Of a stretch of DNA of 33,201 bases, positions 8,544 to 16,774 are shown piece after piece. The position numbers and the translations under genes were made by a program. The stretch covers positions 1 through 33,201 of the forward strand of contig DATNIC010000016.1 of the NCBI GenBank assembly GCA_035604635.1, given 5' to 3'. The notes under the pieces are model-generated. The model ran no database searches. It was not told the DNA's origin and saw only the letters and a list, made by a program, of their open reading frames with translations. This DNA comes from DATNIC01 sp035604635 (GTDB lineage Bacteria > Vulcanimicrobiota > Vulcanimicrobiia > Vulcanimicrobiales > Vulcanimicrobiaceae). The first letter of the stretch is position 1. Each line of letters begins with the position of its first letter.

Positions 8544-9005
8544 ATGAAAAAGTTCATCGTCATCGCCGCCGTGATCGCGCTTGCCTTGGCCGTCTGCTTC
8601 CTGCGGCCTCCGCGACCGGCCCAACCGGCGGTCCGCTTCGATTCGCCGCAGCCCCGCCCGGCGCACACCGCGGCGCCTCGGGCCGTCGTCTACGTCGCGG
8701 GGCACGTCGCCCATCCCGGACTCTACACGCTCTCCGCCGGAGCGCGCGTCGACGACGCGATCCGCGCTGCCGGAGGGATCGCACGCGACGCAGACCCGGT
8801 CGCCGTCAATCTCGCCGAGCATGTCGCCGACGGCGAGGAGATTGCGGTCCCGGAGGTTGGCGCGTCGCCCGAAATGCATCCGCGTCACCGCCACAGTCAC
8901 GAGGCCGGAAGTCCCAGGCGACGCCGCCGGCGCGCCGTACCTACCGTCGATGGAGACGTTGCCGGCAACTCTGCAGACGGCGTTCGAGACGCTCCCACGC
9001 GATGA
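8544..9005 (+). CDS. SLBB-domain, ComEA-like protein lacking the helix-hairpin-helix half
   Basis: 153 residues. The N-terminus has a membrane anchor or signal (residues 3-20) and a Pro-rich linker. One SLBB domain lies at about 48-105 (VVYVAGHVAHPGLYTL, then VDDAIRAAGG, ending DGEEIAVPEVG). This is the extracytoplasmic half of ComEA, the DNA receptor that hands DNA to ComEC. The DNA-binding helix-hairpin-helix pair that should follow is absent. Instead there is a His/Arg-rich tail (RHRHSHEAGSPRRRRRR) that runs 56 bases into the ligase gene and stops. I see no helix-hairpin-helix in the other two frames, so deletion is more likely than a simple frameshift. Start ATG 8544 has GAGGGG just upstream. 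It is divergent from leuS. The true C-terminus is uncertain because the tail may not be under selection. Confidence 0.65.
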   Translation: MKKFIVIAAVIALALAVCFLRPPRPAQPAVRFDSPQPRPAHTAAPRAVVYVAGHVAHPGLYTLSAGARVDDAIRAAGGIARDADPVAVNLAEHVADGEEIAVPEVGASPEMHPRHRHSHEAGSPRRRRRRAVPTVDGDVAGNSADGVRDAPTR

Positions 9006-10668
9006 CGTCCTCGTCGAGCGCGTCGGCGGCGTTTGGACGGCGACCTCGACGGCGACGCTGCGCCGGCGCATCGGGCGCGTCGCGGCCGGCCTGCGCGCGA
9101 GCGGCTTGCGGCCCGGCGATCGCGTCGCGCTCTTGGCGCCCAACTGCGTCGATTGGGTCGTCGCCGACCTCGGGATCCTGTTCGCAGGTTGCGTCGTCGT
9201 CCCGATTTTTGCGACGCAAGCGCTCGATCAAGTGGCGTTCATCCTTGCGCACAGCGAGAGCGCCTTGCTCTTCGTCGACACGCCGGCGCGCGCCGGCGTG
9301 CTGCGCGATCGGGCCGGCGTTCGCATCCCGATCGTGGCGTTCGACGACGAGACGCAGGACGGCTTGCGAGCGTTCGAAGAGCGCGGCGCCGCGGGCTGCG
9401 CCCTCCCGCCGATCGCACCGGACGATCTTGCGGTATTGATCTATACCTCGGGGACGACCGGTGAGCCGAAAGGCGTCATGCTCTCCCACCGCAACCTCGC
9501 TACGACGATGAGGAATGCCTTCGATTACGCGTTCCCGACGTTGACGGGCGGCGACAACACGCTGACCATCCTGCCCTTTGCGCACATCTACGAACACATC
9601 GTCTTGTACGGAAAGCTAGTGCGCGCCGTCTCACTGCATATCTGTCGCGACGGCGCGAATCTGCTGCGCGATTTACTCGACGTCCGGCCGGTCCTGATGA
9701 CGGCTGTCCCGCGCATCTTCGAGCACGTCCTCGCCGGGATCCTCATGAAAGCGAAGACCGCGGGCGGGCTGCGCGCGAGGCTGGTGCCTTGGGCGCTGGG
9801 AGCCGGACGCGAGTACATGCGCGCGTTGCACTTCGGGCATCCGTCGCGCGCGGCGCGATTGCGCTACGCCGTCGCGCACTGGCTCGTCTTGCGCAAACTG
9901 CGTCCGCTTCTGGGCCTGCGCGAATTGCGATTCTTCGTGAGCGGCAGCGCGACGCTGCACGTCGACTTGGCGCTGACCTTCGCGGCCGCCGACATCGTGA
10001 TCGTCGAGGGATACGGGACGACCGAATGCTCGCCGGTCATCTCCGTCAACCGCCTTGAAGACAACCGCTTGGGCACGGTCGGTAAACCGATTCCGGAAGT
10101 TGAAGTACGTCTCGACGCCGACGGCGAGATCTTGGTGAGGGGCCCCGGCGTCATGCTCGGTTACTATCGTGACGATGCGGCAAACGTCGCCGCGTTCGAC
10201 GGCGCGTGGTATAGGACCGGCGACGTCGGCGAGTTCGATGCTGATGGGTACCTTCGGATCGTCGATCGAAAGAAAGAGCTCTTCAAAACGACGAGCGGCA
10301 AGTTCATCGCGCCGTCGCGGATTGAAAGCGCCCTCGCGCGCTCGCCGTTCATCGCGCAGGTCGCCGTCGTCGCGGAAGGCCGTGATATGCCGGCGGCGTT
10401 GATCGCGCCGAACCGTCCGTATGTCCGCAGCGAGCTTGGGATCGACGCTGCCGAGCCGGACGACGTACTCTGGCTGCGTGATGACGTCCGCGCGTTGATT
10501 CGACGGGAGGTCGCGACGTATTCGCGCGACCTGGCGCCGTACGAACGCATCCGCCACGTGGCACTCTTGCCGCGCGATCTGACGATCGAGGACGGAGAGC
10601 TCTCGCCAACGTTAAAGCTCCGCCGGCGCGTCGTCGAAGCGCGGTTCGCGTCACTGATCGGCACCTAA
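8950..10668 (+). CDS. AMP-binding long-chain acyl-CoA ligase (FadD15-like)
   Basis: 572 residues counted from ATG 8950; the frame is open further upstream but that part is Arg-rich non-coding translation. Adenylate-forming motifs are all present: YTSGTTGEPKGVMLSHRN from residue 165, GYGTTECSP, YRTGDVGEFDADGYLRI, and the C-terminal DRKKELFKTTSGKFIAP carrying the adenylation Lys. The overall pattern, with a long insert after the P-loop (TAVPRIFEHVLAGI) and a KTTSGK-type end, matches long-chain fatty acyl-CoA synthetases of the FadD15 group. It activates a fatty or related carboxylic acid to acyl-CoA via acyl-AMP; chain length is not deducible. The start lies inside the SLBB gene and the next gene (a hydrolase) begins 52 bases downstream, so an operon is likely. 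Confidence 0.9.
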   Translation: METLPATLQTAFETLPRDDVLVERVGGVWTATSTATLRRRIGRVAAGLRASGLRPGDRVALLAPNCVDWVVADLGILFAGCVVVPIFATQALDQVAFILAHSESALLFVDTPARAGVLRDRAGVRIPIVAFDDETQDGLRAFEERGAAGCALPPIAPDDLAVLIYTSGTTGEPKGVMLSHRNLATTMRNAFDYAFPTLTGGDNTLTILPFAHIYEHIVLYGKLVRAVSLHICRDGANLLRDLLDVRPVLMTAVPRIFEHVLAGILMKAKTAGGLRARLVPWALGAGREYMRALHFGHPSRAARLRYAVAHWLVLRKLRPLLGLRELRFFVSGSATLHVDLALTFAAADIVIVEGYGTTECSPVISVNRLEDNRLGTVGKPIPEVEVRLDADGEILVRGPGVMLGYYRDDAANVAAFDGAWYRTGDVGEFDADGYLRIVDRKKELFKTTSGKFIAPSRIESALARSPFIAQVAVVAEGRDMPAALIAPNRPYVRSELGIDAAEPDDVLWLRDDVRALIRREVATYSRDLAPYERIRHVALLPRDLTIEDGELSPTLKLRRRVVEARFASLIGT

Positions 10669-10720
10669 CTGTATTTGGCACCTGGGTGGTCGCGGACCGC
10701 CCGCCGTAACACGTGCGGCG

Positions 10721-12469
10721 ATGCTGGCGGCGGAGAAGAGCGAGATTCGCGACGGGATGCGGATCGAGTGGGACGTCCCGATCACGACGGACGACGGCAT
10801 CGTCCTGCGCGCCGACGTCTTCCGTCCAATCGACGACGGCCGGTATCCGGTCATTTTCAGCTACGGGCCGTACGCGAAGGGGCTCGCATTTCAGGCCGGT
10901 TATCCCTCCGCGTGGGAACGGCTGGCGCGCGATCATCCCGATGCCGTCGCCGACTCTTCGAACAAGTACATGAACTGGGAAGTCGTCGATCCCGAGAAGT
11001 GGGTCCCTGACGGCTACGCCTGCGTGCGCGTCGATTCCCGGGGAGCGGGCCGCTCCCCCGGCTTCATCGACACGCGCTCGCCGCGCGAAACGCAAGACAT
11101 CTACCAATGCATCGAATGGGCCGCAGCGCAAACGTGGTGCAGCGGGAAAGTCGGCATGTGCGGGATCTCGTACTACGCGATCAACCAGTGGTCGGCCGCG
11201 GAACGGCAGCCGCCGCACCTTGCGGCCTGCTGCGCATGGGAAGGCTCGTCGGACCCCTATCGCGAGCAGGCACGCCACGGAGGCATCCTCTGCGAGTTCC
11301 GGGTCAACTGGTACGACATGCAGGTGAAGACGGTCCAGCACGGTCTCGGAGAGCGCGGCCCGCGCAGTCCCATAACCGGCGAACTCGTTTGCGGGCCCGA
11401 GACGCTCTCGGACGCTGAGCTTGCGAAAAACCGCGTCGACGTGCGGGACCAATTCTACGAGCATCCGCTGCGTGACGCATTTTGGATCGAGCGCTCTTCC
11501 GATCTTTCAAAAGTCGCCTTGCCGCTGCTGTCGTGCGGAAATTGGGGCGGTCAAGGGCTCCACGGGCGCGGAAACGTTGAAGGGTTCTTGCAAGCCGGAT
11601 CCCGTCAAAAGTGGCTCGAGATGCACGGCCTCGAGCACTGGACCGAGTTCTACACCGCCTACGGCGTCGATTTGCAGAAGCGTTTCTTCGCGCGCTTTCT
11701 CAAGGGCGATGAGGCGAGCTGGCCCGACGAGCCGCGCGTTCACCTGCGCGTGCGGCGGCTCGACGGCTTCGTGACGCGTGGTGAAAATGAATGGCCGCTC
11801 GCGCGGACCCGCTGGACGCGATTCTACTTGAATCCCGCGGACCGGTCGCTGCAAGCCGGACCGGCGAGCGCGACGATCGCCTACGACGGGCTCGGCGACG
11901 GCGTCACGTTCCTTTCCGAACCGCTCGCCGAAGAGACCGAGATCACCGGCCCGTCGGTGGTGAAGCTCCTGCTGGAGTCGTCGACTCAAGACGCCGACGT
12001 CTTCGCCGTGTTGCGCGCGTTCGCGCCCGGCGGTGACGAAGTCGTCTTCCAAGGCGCAATCGATCCGCACACGCCGATCGGCCAGGGCTGGTTGCGAGCG
12101 TCGCACCGCAAGCTCGATCCGGCGCGCAGCACGCCGTATCGCCCCTGGCATTCGCACGACGAGCAACAACCGCTGCGGCCGGGTGAAATCGTCGAGCTGG
12201 ACGTCGAGATCTGGCCGACGTGCGTCGTCCTTCCGCCCGGTTACCGGATCGGACTGACGATTCGCGGAAAAGACTACGAGTACTCGGCCGCAAGCGGCGG
12301 CCGGCTCTCCAATTTCAAGAACGAGCTGCGCGGCTGCGGGCCGTTCTTGCACAACGATCCGCGCGACCGGCCCGCCGAGATCTTCGGCGGTCGCGTGACG
12401 CTGCACACCGATCCCAAGCGCTCATCATACTTGCTCTTGCCGATCATTCCTTCGAACTCTTCTTCATAA
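10721..12469 (+). CDS. CocE/NonD-type alpha/beta hydrolase (peptidase S15 family)
   Basis: 582 residues without a signal peptide. The N-terminal alpha/beta hydrolase domain shows TTDDGIVLRADVFRP and GPYAKG. The nucleophile elbow G-x-S-Y-Y has Ser150, after VDSRGAGRSPG. The C-terminal jelly-roll domain typical of S15/CocE proteins starts at about 370 and ends with YRIGLTIRGKDYEYS. The candidate catalytic His is H306 in GLEHWTEFY (H302 is an alternative). Where CocE has a GWYD-like segment with the catalytic Asp, this protein reads GNWGGQGLHGRGN (273-285) with Gly instead of Asp. Family members cleave esters, amides or X-Pro peptides; the substrate here is unknown. Start ATG 10721 lacks a clear ribosome-binding site; ATG 10757 is the alternative. 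A strong AGGAGG for the next gene begins right after its stop. Confidence 0.82.
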   Translation: MLAAEKSEIRDGMRIEWDVPITTDDGIVLRADVFRPIDDGRYPVIFSYGPYAKGLAFQAGYPSAWERLARDHPDAVADSSNKYMNWEVVDPEKWVPDGYACVRVDSRGAGRSPGFIDTRSPRETQDIYQCIEWAAAQTWCSGKVGMCGISYYAINQWSAAERQPPHLAACCAWEGSSDPYREQARHGGILCEFRVNWYDMQVKTVQHGLGERGPRSPITGELVCGPETLSDAELAKNRVDVRDQFYEHPLRDAFWIERSSDLSKVALPLLSCGNWGGQGLHGRGNVEGFLQAGSRQKWLEMHGLEHWTEFYTAYGVDLQKRFFARFLKGDEASWPDEPRVHLRVRRLDGFVTRGENEWPLARTRWTRFYLNPADRSLQAGPASATIAYDGLGDGVTFLSEPLAEETEITGPSVVKLLLESSTQDADVFAVLRAFAPGGDEVVFQGAIDPHTPIGQGWLRASHRKLDPARSTPYRPWHSHDEQQPLRPGEIVELDVEIWPTCVVLPPGYRIGLTIRGKDYEYSAASGGRLSNFKNELRGCGPFLHNDPRDRPAEIFGGRVTLHTDPKRSSYLLLPIIPSNSSS

Positions 12470-12482
12470 GAGGAGGCTGCCG

Positions 12483-13733
12483 ATGACGCAGTCCAACATC
12501 CGTACCGCTGCCCTTGCCGTCGCGTTCATCCTGACGCTGACGTGCAGTCCCGTCGCCCTCGCACAGGGGCAACCCAAGCCGTTGCGCATCGGGGCGATGA
12601 TGCCGCTCTCCGGACCGTTTGCGGCGCTCGGCCAGTATACGCGCGAAGGGCTCGAGTTGTATCTCAAGGATCACAACAGCACGCTGGGCGGCCGCAAGGT
12701 CGAAGTCGTGTGGGCAGACGACACGAACGAACCCCAAGTCGGCCTGACGCAGTTGCGCCGGCTCGTCGAACAAGAGCGCGTCGATCTCGTCTTCGGACCG
12801 GTCGCCGCCAACGTCGGGGCAGCAATCGTTCCGTACGTCGACGCCCACAAGATGCCGACGATCTGGCCGATCGTCGCCGAGGACGACATGACGCAGCGGA
12901 CGCCGAGCCCGTACATCGTCCGCACCGGCTGGACCAGTAGTCAAACGACGCACGTCCTGGGTGACTATGCGTACAAGACGCTCGGTTACCGCCGCGTCGC
13001 GACGATCGCGTACGATTTCAACTTCGGCTGGCAGAGCGTCGGCGGCTTCGTTGACGCGTTTCAAACCGACGGTGGGAAAGTCGTCAAGCAAATCTGGACA
13101 CCGATCGTCACCAACGATTTCTCGTCGTTTCTCTCGGCGCTCCCAACCGACGTCGACGCGATCATGTGCAGCTTTTCGGGGCAGACCGCGATCAATTTCA
13201 TGCGGCAGTACCGTCAATTCGGGGTGAAGCCGCCCGTGATCTGTCAGGGTAACGCGACCGACGAGAGCACGCTCGCCCAAGAGGGACCACCGGCCGAGGG
13301 TATCCTCACCGCGCTGCACTACAGTGCGGCGCTGGAAACCGCGCGGAACAGGGCGTTCGTCGCGGAATACACGGCCGCGTACGGCCACGGTCCTTCCTAC
13401 TATGGCGAAGGCGGATACGTCGCGGCCGAATTCGTCGACAAAGGGCTCGCAGCGCTGCACGGCAACGTCAGCGATCCCGTCGCATTCGTGAAGGCCGTGC
13501 GGAGCGTGACGGTCAAAGATGCTCCGCGCGGTCCGATCTCATGGGACTCATATGGGAATCCCATCGAGAACGTGTACATTCGCCGCGTCGAGATGCGCAA
13601 CGGAGCCTTGCAAAACACGGTCCTGCGAACTTATCCGAACGTCTCGCAGTTCTGGACGTTCGATCCGCAACGCTACCTCGCGCACCCTGCCTATACTCGC
13701 GCGTATCCGCCCTGCAACGCCTGCTCGGGATAA
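12483..13733 (+). CDS. LivK-type ABC transporter substrate-binding protein (Peripla_BP_6)
   Basis: 416 residues, exported. The start ATG 12483 has a perfect AGGAGG (12471-12476) six bases upstream. The signal peptide spans about residues 1-28 (AALAVAFILTLTCSPVALAQG), followed by the mature start LRIGAMMPLSGPFAALG that is diagnostic of the type I periplasmic-binding-protein fold. VVWADDTNEPQ and VDLVFGPVAAN continue the family pattern, and the C-terminal half carries GQTAINFMRQYRQFG and YGEGGYVAAEFV. It probably delivers an amino acid, amide, urea or aromatic acid to an importer encoded elsewhere, since no LivHMGF-type genes are in the window. It sits 13 bases behind the hydrolase gene and 12 bases before a second, unrelated binding protein, so all three are probably co-transcribed. 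Confidence 0.9.
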   Translation: MTQSNIRTAALAVAFILTLTCSPVALAQGQPKPLRIGAMMPLSGPFAALGQYTREGLELYLKDHNSTLGGRKVEVVWADDTNEPQVGLTQLRRLVEQERVDLVFGPVAANVGAAIVPYVDAHKMPTIWPIVAEDDMTQRTPSPYIVRTGWTSSQTTHVLGDYAYKTLGYRRVATIAYDFNFGWQSVGGFVDAFQTDGGKVVKQIWTPIVTNDFSSFLSALPTDVDAIMCSFSGQTAINFMRQYRQFGVKPPVICQGNATDESTLAQEGPPAEGILTALHYSAALETARNRAFVAEYTAAYGHGPSYYGEGGYVAAEFVDKGLAALHGNVSDPVAFVKAVRSVTVKDAPRGPISWDSYGNPIENVYIRRVEMRNGALQNTVLRTYPNVSQFWTFDPQRYLAHPAYTRAYPPCNACSG

Positions 13734-13745
13734 AGTGAGGACGTC

Positions 13746-14687
13746 ATGAAGTTACGCAAGCTCGTCACGGTCACGTTCTGTGTTGCTGCGTTGTGCGCTG
13801 TTGCGTCGCCGGGCCGCACGCAAGCCGTCACGACGATTCACGTCACGACCGTCCCGATCGATGCGGGCGCAGAAGTGTGGTATGCGAAGGAGCTCGGCTA
13901 CTTCACCAAGGCCGGCATCGACGTCGAAGTCGTACCTGCGCCGAACGGCGGGGCTGCGGCCGCTTCGGTAGCCGGAAGTGCGGCCGACATCGGCTATGCC
14001 GACACGATTTCCATCGCGTCGGCATTCGGGCGAAACGTTCCCTTCGTCATCATCGCACCCGCGGCCGTTCACCAATCGAGCGGACCGACGACGGTCCTCG
14101 TCGTCGCAGCGAATTCGCCGATTCACTCCGCCAAAGATCTCAACGGGAAGACGATCGCGGGCTCGGGGCTCGGGACGATTTCCGGTTACGCACCGCGCGC
14201 GTGGATCGAAAAGAACGGCGGCGATCTCTCGTCGGTCAAGTTCGTCGAACTCGCATTTCCGGCGATGCAGCCGGCGCTGGATGCCGGACGCATCGATGCC
14301 GCCGCGATCGCGGAGCCCTTCCTGACGGCCGCCAAGAAGACCGATCGCGTCCTCGCGAGCCCGTACGACTCCGTCGCGCGCTCGTTCCTCGTCTCCGCCT
14401 ACTTTACGATGTCACCGTGGGCGAAGGACCACCCGGACCTCGTGAACCGCTTCGCATCCGCAATCCATGAGGCAGCGGTTTGGGCGAACAAGAACCACGC
14501 ACAGAGCGCCGAGATCTTGCTGAAATACGCGAAGATCGATCCGAGCCTTGCGTCGCAGATGACGCGGTCGTACTACGGCGAGCAGTTGAACGCCGGACTT
14601 TTGCAGCCGGCAGTCGACCTCGCTGCGAAGTACAGCAAGTTCACGCCGTTCCCGGCGAGTGACTTGCTGTACAAAGCGCCGCGCTAA
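13746..14687 (+). CDS. NMT1/THI5- or SsuA-like ABC transporter substrate-binding protein
   Basis: 313 residues, exported. The signal peptide covers about residues 1-27 (VTVTFCVAALCAVASPGRTQA). The mature protein shows the type II binding-protein pattern of the nitrate/sulfonate/thiamine-precursor group: VWYAKELGYFTKAGIDVEVVPAPNGG, then ADIGYADT, LNGKTIAGSGLG, and ALDAGRIDAAAIAEPF. The start ATG 13746 is preceded by GTGAGGA at a good distance. The family carries oxyanions, alkanesulfonates, taurine or formylaminopyrimidines; I cannot choose among them. The upstream gene is a binding protein of a different fold type, an unusual arrangement, and no permease follows. The gene ends exactly against the convergent TPM gene, with stops at 14685-14687 and 14688-14690. 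Confidence 0.88.
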   Translation: MKLRKLVTVTFCVAALCAVASPGRTQAVTTIHVTTVPIDAGAEVWYAKELGYFTKAGIDVEVVPAPNGGAAAASVAGSAADIGYADTISIASAFGRNVPFVIIAPAAVHQSSGPTTVLVVAANSPIHSAKDLNGKTIAGSGLGTISGYAPRAWIEKNGGDLSSVKFVELAFPAMQPALDAGRIDAAAIAEPFLTAAKKTDRVLASPYDSVARSFLVSAYFTMSPWAKDHPDLVNRFASAIHEAAVWANKNHAQSAEILLKYAKIDPSLASQMTRSYYGEQLNAGLLQPAVDLAAKYSKFTPFPASDLLYKAPR

Positions 14688-15671
14688 CTACCAGCCGCCG
14701 CCGCCGTCGCCCCCGCCGCCCGAGTCGAAGCCGCCTCCGCCGCCCGCATCGAAGCCGCCGCCTGAGCCGCCGTAGTCGCCGAAGCTCGAGTTGCTCATGT
14801 CGGCCTGACCCGCATCGCCCTGCCAGCCTTGCGCATCCTGCGACGCGCCCGCATCGCCCGGAACGACGCCGGCGCTGCCGACTTCGCCGCCGCCGAGGCC
14901 GCCGCGCCCAAACAGCTCGTTACCAAGGAACGCGCCGCCGAGGCCACCGAGCAAACCGCTCCAAAAGCTCCCGCCGCCACCGCCGTAGCCGGCGCCGCCG
15001 TACCCAGGGCCCATGCCGGGCCCCATGCCCGGACCGCCGTAACCCGGCGGAGACATCCGCGGTCCCGCGATCGCGCGGAAGAGCGCGCGTATGATCAAGA
15101 ACGCCGCGATCGCGATGAGGATGAGCCAAATCCAACCCATGTTAAAGCCTCCCGTTCGGGCCGTGGACGTGGAAGGAACCGACGGAACCGTTTGTCCCGA
15201 TGACTCGCTGTGCCGGACTGTCCCCAAGTGACTGCGATACTGTCCGAGCACGAGATCGACGCCGGTCGCGATGCCCGCGTCGAAATCGCCGCTGCGAAAG
15301 TAACCGCGCATCGCCTGGCGGATCGATTGCGTCTCGCCGGGCGGGAAAAACCGGCTCGCGGCGCGATCCGGGACGATGCCGTCGATCTTCTCGGCCTTTG
15401 CCATGAAGATCATCACACCGTTGACTTGATTCTGCGCAAATGCGCGCTCGGCGGCGTCTTGCGGGGTGCGTCCACCCAGCGAAGGCACCGTGACGACGAC
15501 GACTTCTTTACCGGTCTGCCGGTTGAAGTCGCCGATCTTCGCGTTGAGCGCACTGACCGTCGCCGCGCTGAACATCGACGCGCCGTCCATGACGTACGAA
15601 TCGCGCGCCAATGCCGGAAGCGCTGCTCCGGCCAAACCGGCGAACAGGGCGAGTGCAGCCAAAATCTTCAT
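14688..15671 (-). CDS. TPM-domain exported membrane protein with Gly-rich tail
   Basis: 327 residues. A signal peptide (about 1-22, ALALFAGLAGAALPALA) precedes a TPM domain (about 25-150) with the usual YVMDGASMFSAATVSALN start, TGKEVVVVTVPSLGG, and NGVMIFMAKAEKI, ending with GDFDAGIATGVDLVLG. A linker leads to one transmembrane helix (about 175-195, MGWIWLILIAIAAFLI). The last 110 residues are almost only Gly, Ser, Asp and aromatic residues. TPM proteins (YgcG, Psb32-like) have been linked to photosystem repair in plants and to phosphatase activity, but their bacterial role is poorly defined. The start ATG 15671 has GGAGG 11 bases upstream. It follows the tsaE-rsfS cluster on the same strand by 47 bases and could be transcribed with it. 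Confidence 0.85.
   Translation of the reverse strand: MKILAALALFAGLAGAALPALARDSYVMDGASMFSAATVSALNAKIGDFNRQTGKEVVVVTVPSLGGRTPQDAAERAFAQNQVNGVMIFMAKAEKIDGIVPDRAASRFFPPGETQSIRQAMRGYFRSGDFDAGIATGVDLVLGQYRSHLGTVRHSESSGQTVPSVPSTSTARTGGFNMGWIWLILIAIAAFLIIRALFRAIAGPRMSPPGYGGPGMGPGMGPGYGGAGYGGGGGSFWSGLLGGLGGAFLGNELFGRGGLGGGEVGSAGVVPGDAGASQDAQGWQGDAGQADMSNSSFGDYGGSGGGFDAGGGGGFDSGGGGDGGGGW
14691..14775 (-). repeat. Low-complexity Gly-codon repeat in the 3' end of the TPM gene
   Basis: On the plus strand this is a run of GCC and CCG triplets broken by TCGAAG units; on the coding strand it encodes GGG/SG/FD-type units that repeat imperfectly, such as GGGFDAGGGG and GGGFDSGGGG. A second Gly-Met/Gly-Tyr stretch (PGMGPGMGPGYG) is encoded at about 15005-15045. 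Such tracts vary in length by slippage between strains. Confidence 0.7.
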
Positions 15672-15718
15672 GAGCCTGGTTTCCTCCGTTGAACTAGTAC
15701 CGTCCCCCTAAGGAAAGG

Positions 15719-15847
15719 TTACCGGATCGCGACGATCGCTATCCCGACGACGCTCGCGACGAAGAAAACCAAGAAGACCCAGACCGCCGCTTTGACCACG
15801 TTCCGCCGGAGCGCCCGTTTGCGGCGGGGCTCGTGACGCATCTTCAT
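15719..15847 (-). CDS. Small membrane protein, 42 residues, coupled to rsfS
   Basis: ATG 15847-15845 overlaps the rsfS stop as ATGA (15844-15847), and the frame runs to TGA or equivalent at 15719-15721. The product has 15 mostly basic N-terminal residues (MKMRHEPRRKRALRR) and then one hydrophobic helix (VWVFLVFFVASVVGIAIVAI), so it should sit in the inner membrane with its N-terminus inside by the positive-inside rule. I do not recognise a family. It could be the relic N-terminus of a larger single-pass protein such as an LCP cell-wall protein, which has a similar basic-then-hydrophobic start, or a genuine small protein. The ATGA coupling argues that it is translated. Confidence 0.55.
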   Translation of the reverse strand: MKMRHEPRRKRALRRNVVKAAVWVFLVFFVASVVGIAIVAIR

Positions 15848-16191
15848 GAGCCGCTTGCCTGCGACCGGTTTACCGCCCCCCACAGCCGCTCGAGGTTGTA
15901 GAACGCGCGCTGCTCCGGAGTAAAGACATGGACGACGACGCTGCCCAAATCGATGAGGATCCAGCCGCCGTCGGCATAGCCCTCCGTCCGCGCGACCGTG
16001 AAGCCGTTCTCCTTCACCTTTTCGACGATCGCATCGGCGATCGAGCGCGTCTGGATCTTCGAGCGCCCGGTCGCGACGATGAAGTGATCGGCGACGATCG
16101 TACGGCCGGCGAGATCGAGCGCGACGACGTCTTCGGCCTTTTTGTCGGCTGCCGCTTCGCAAACGGCGGTTAAGAGATCAGGCAACGGCAC
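15844..16191 (-). CDS. rsfS: Ribosomal silencing factor RsfS
   Basis: 115 residues, the normal size for the family. The core DKKAEDVVALDLAG, ADHFIVATGRSKIQ and EGYADGGWILIDLGSVVVHVF, ending in FYNLERLWG, is the diagnostic RsfS/Iojap pattern. RsfS binds ribosomal protein L14 (uL14) and blocks joining of the 30S and 50S subunits when nutrients are scarce. I favour GTG 16191 as start because GAGG lies nine bases upstream; the TTG at 16206 would add five residues. Either way the start lies inside the end of yqeK (14-base overlap from 16191). The downstream small membrane gene overlaps by ATGA. Confidence 0.95.
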   Translation of the reverse strand: MPLPDLLTAVCEAAADKKAEDVVALDLAGRTIVADHFIVATGRSKIQTRSIADAIVEKVKENGFTVARTEGYADGGWILIDLGSVVVHVFTPEQRAFYNLERLWGAVNRSQASGS

Positions 16192-16774
16192 GCATCCGCG
16201 CCTCAAACACGGATAGAGCCGCTAAGGTTTGCGGCGCGACCGTGAGGCCGTTCTCGCGCAGGTGTGCCGCGCTCGAGCGCAGGACCGCGAGCATCGCGCG
16301 GTCGAGGTCGCGCAAGGCCAACTGCGCCAGGGCGGCCCGTTCGGCAAAATCGCGCCCCGGTTCTAGCCCGTCGGCGAGGTAGACCGCGCAGTCGAGCGGC
16401 GACATCTCGGCCCCCCCGACCGTGTGCTTGCGCATCGCGGAGAGGACGGCGGGATCGTCGACATCGTACCGTTCTCGAGCGAGCTCGGCGCCCAAGCGCG
16501 CATGCAGCACGATGGGATTGGCCCGTTCGAACGCGTCGATTGCAAGATGACGCGCTTGCGACGCTTCGATCAGCTGTGCACCGGAATACAGCCGCGCGAG
16601 ATCATGCAGGAGCCCGGCGGTCAGCGCGCGCGCCGTATCCATGCGGTGCGCGCGGGCGATTTGAACGGCCAGCCGGGTGACCCGCAAGACGTGCGCGTAG
16701 CGGTGGCGCTGGCCCAGCTCGGCGCGGACGCGCCGCGCCGTTCGAACGAACGTGATTCCGTCCCGAACGATCAT
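16178..16774 (-). CDS. yqeK: HD-domain hydrolase, YqeK family
   Basis: 198 residues starting at ATG 16774-16772, which overlaps the rimI stop as ATGA (16771-16774); the longer frame to 16864 is unlikely. HD-domain metal ligands are visible: H28 in RYAHVLRV, and H57-D58 in GLLHDLARL. Further residues follow in RKHTVGGAEMSPLDCAVYLAD, and the block YLADGLEPGR matches YqeK. YqeK proteins hydrolyse Ap4A symmetrically to two ADP and commonly sit next to nadD and rsfS; here rsfS follows directly but nadD is not in the window. The gene lies in a tightly overlapped unit with rimI upstream and rsfS downstream. Confidence 0.88.
   Translation of the reverse strand: MIVRDGITFVRTARRVRAELGQRHRYAHVLRVTRLAVQIARAHRMDTARALTAGLLHDLARLYSGAQLIEASQARHLAIDAFERANPIVLHARLGAELARERYDVDDPAVLSAMRKHTVGGAEMSPLDCAVYLADGLEPGRDFAERAALAQLALRDLDRAMLAVLRSSAAHLRENGLTVAPQTLAALSVFEARMRAVA

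Noticed and set aside
8840..9005. Frameshift hiding a helix-hairpin-helix domain behind the SLBB domain
   Set aside because: Neither of the other two forward frames shows a helix-hairpin-helix pattern in this stretch, so a simple frameshift does not explain the missing domain.
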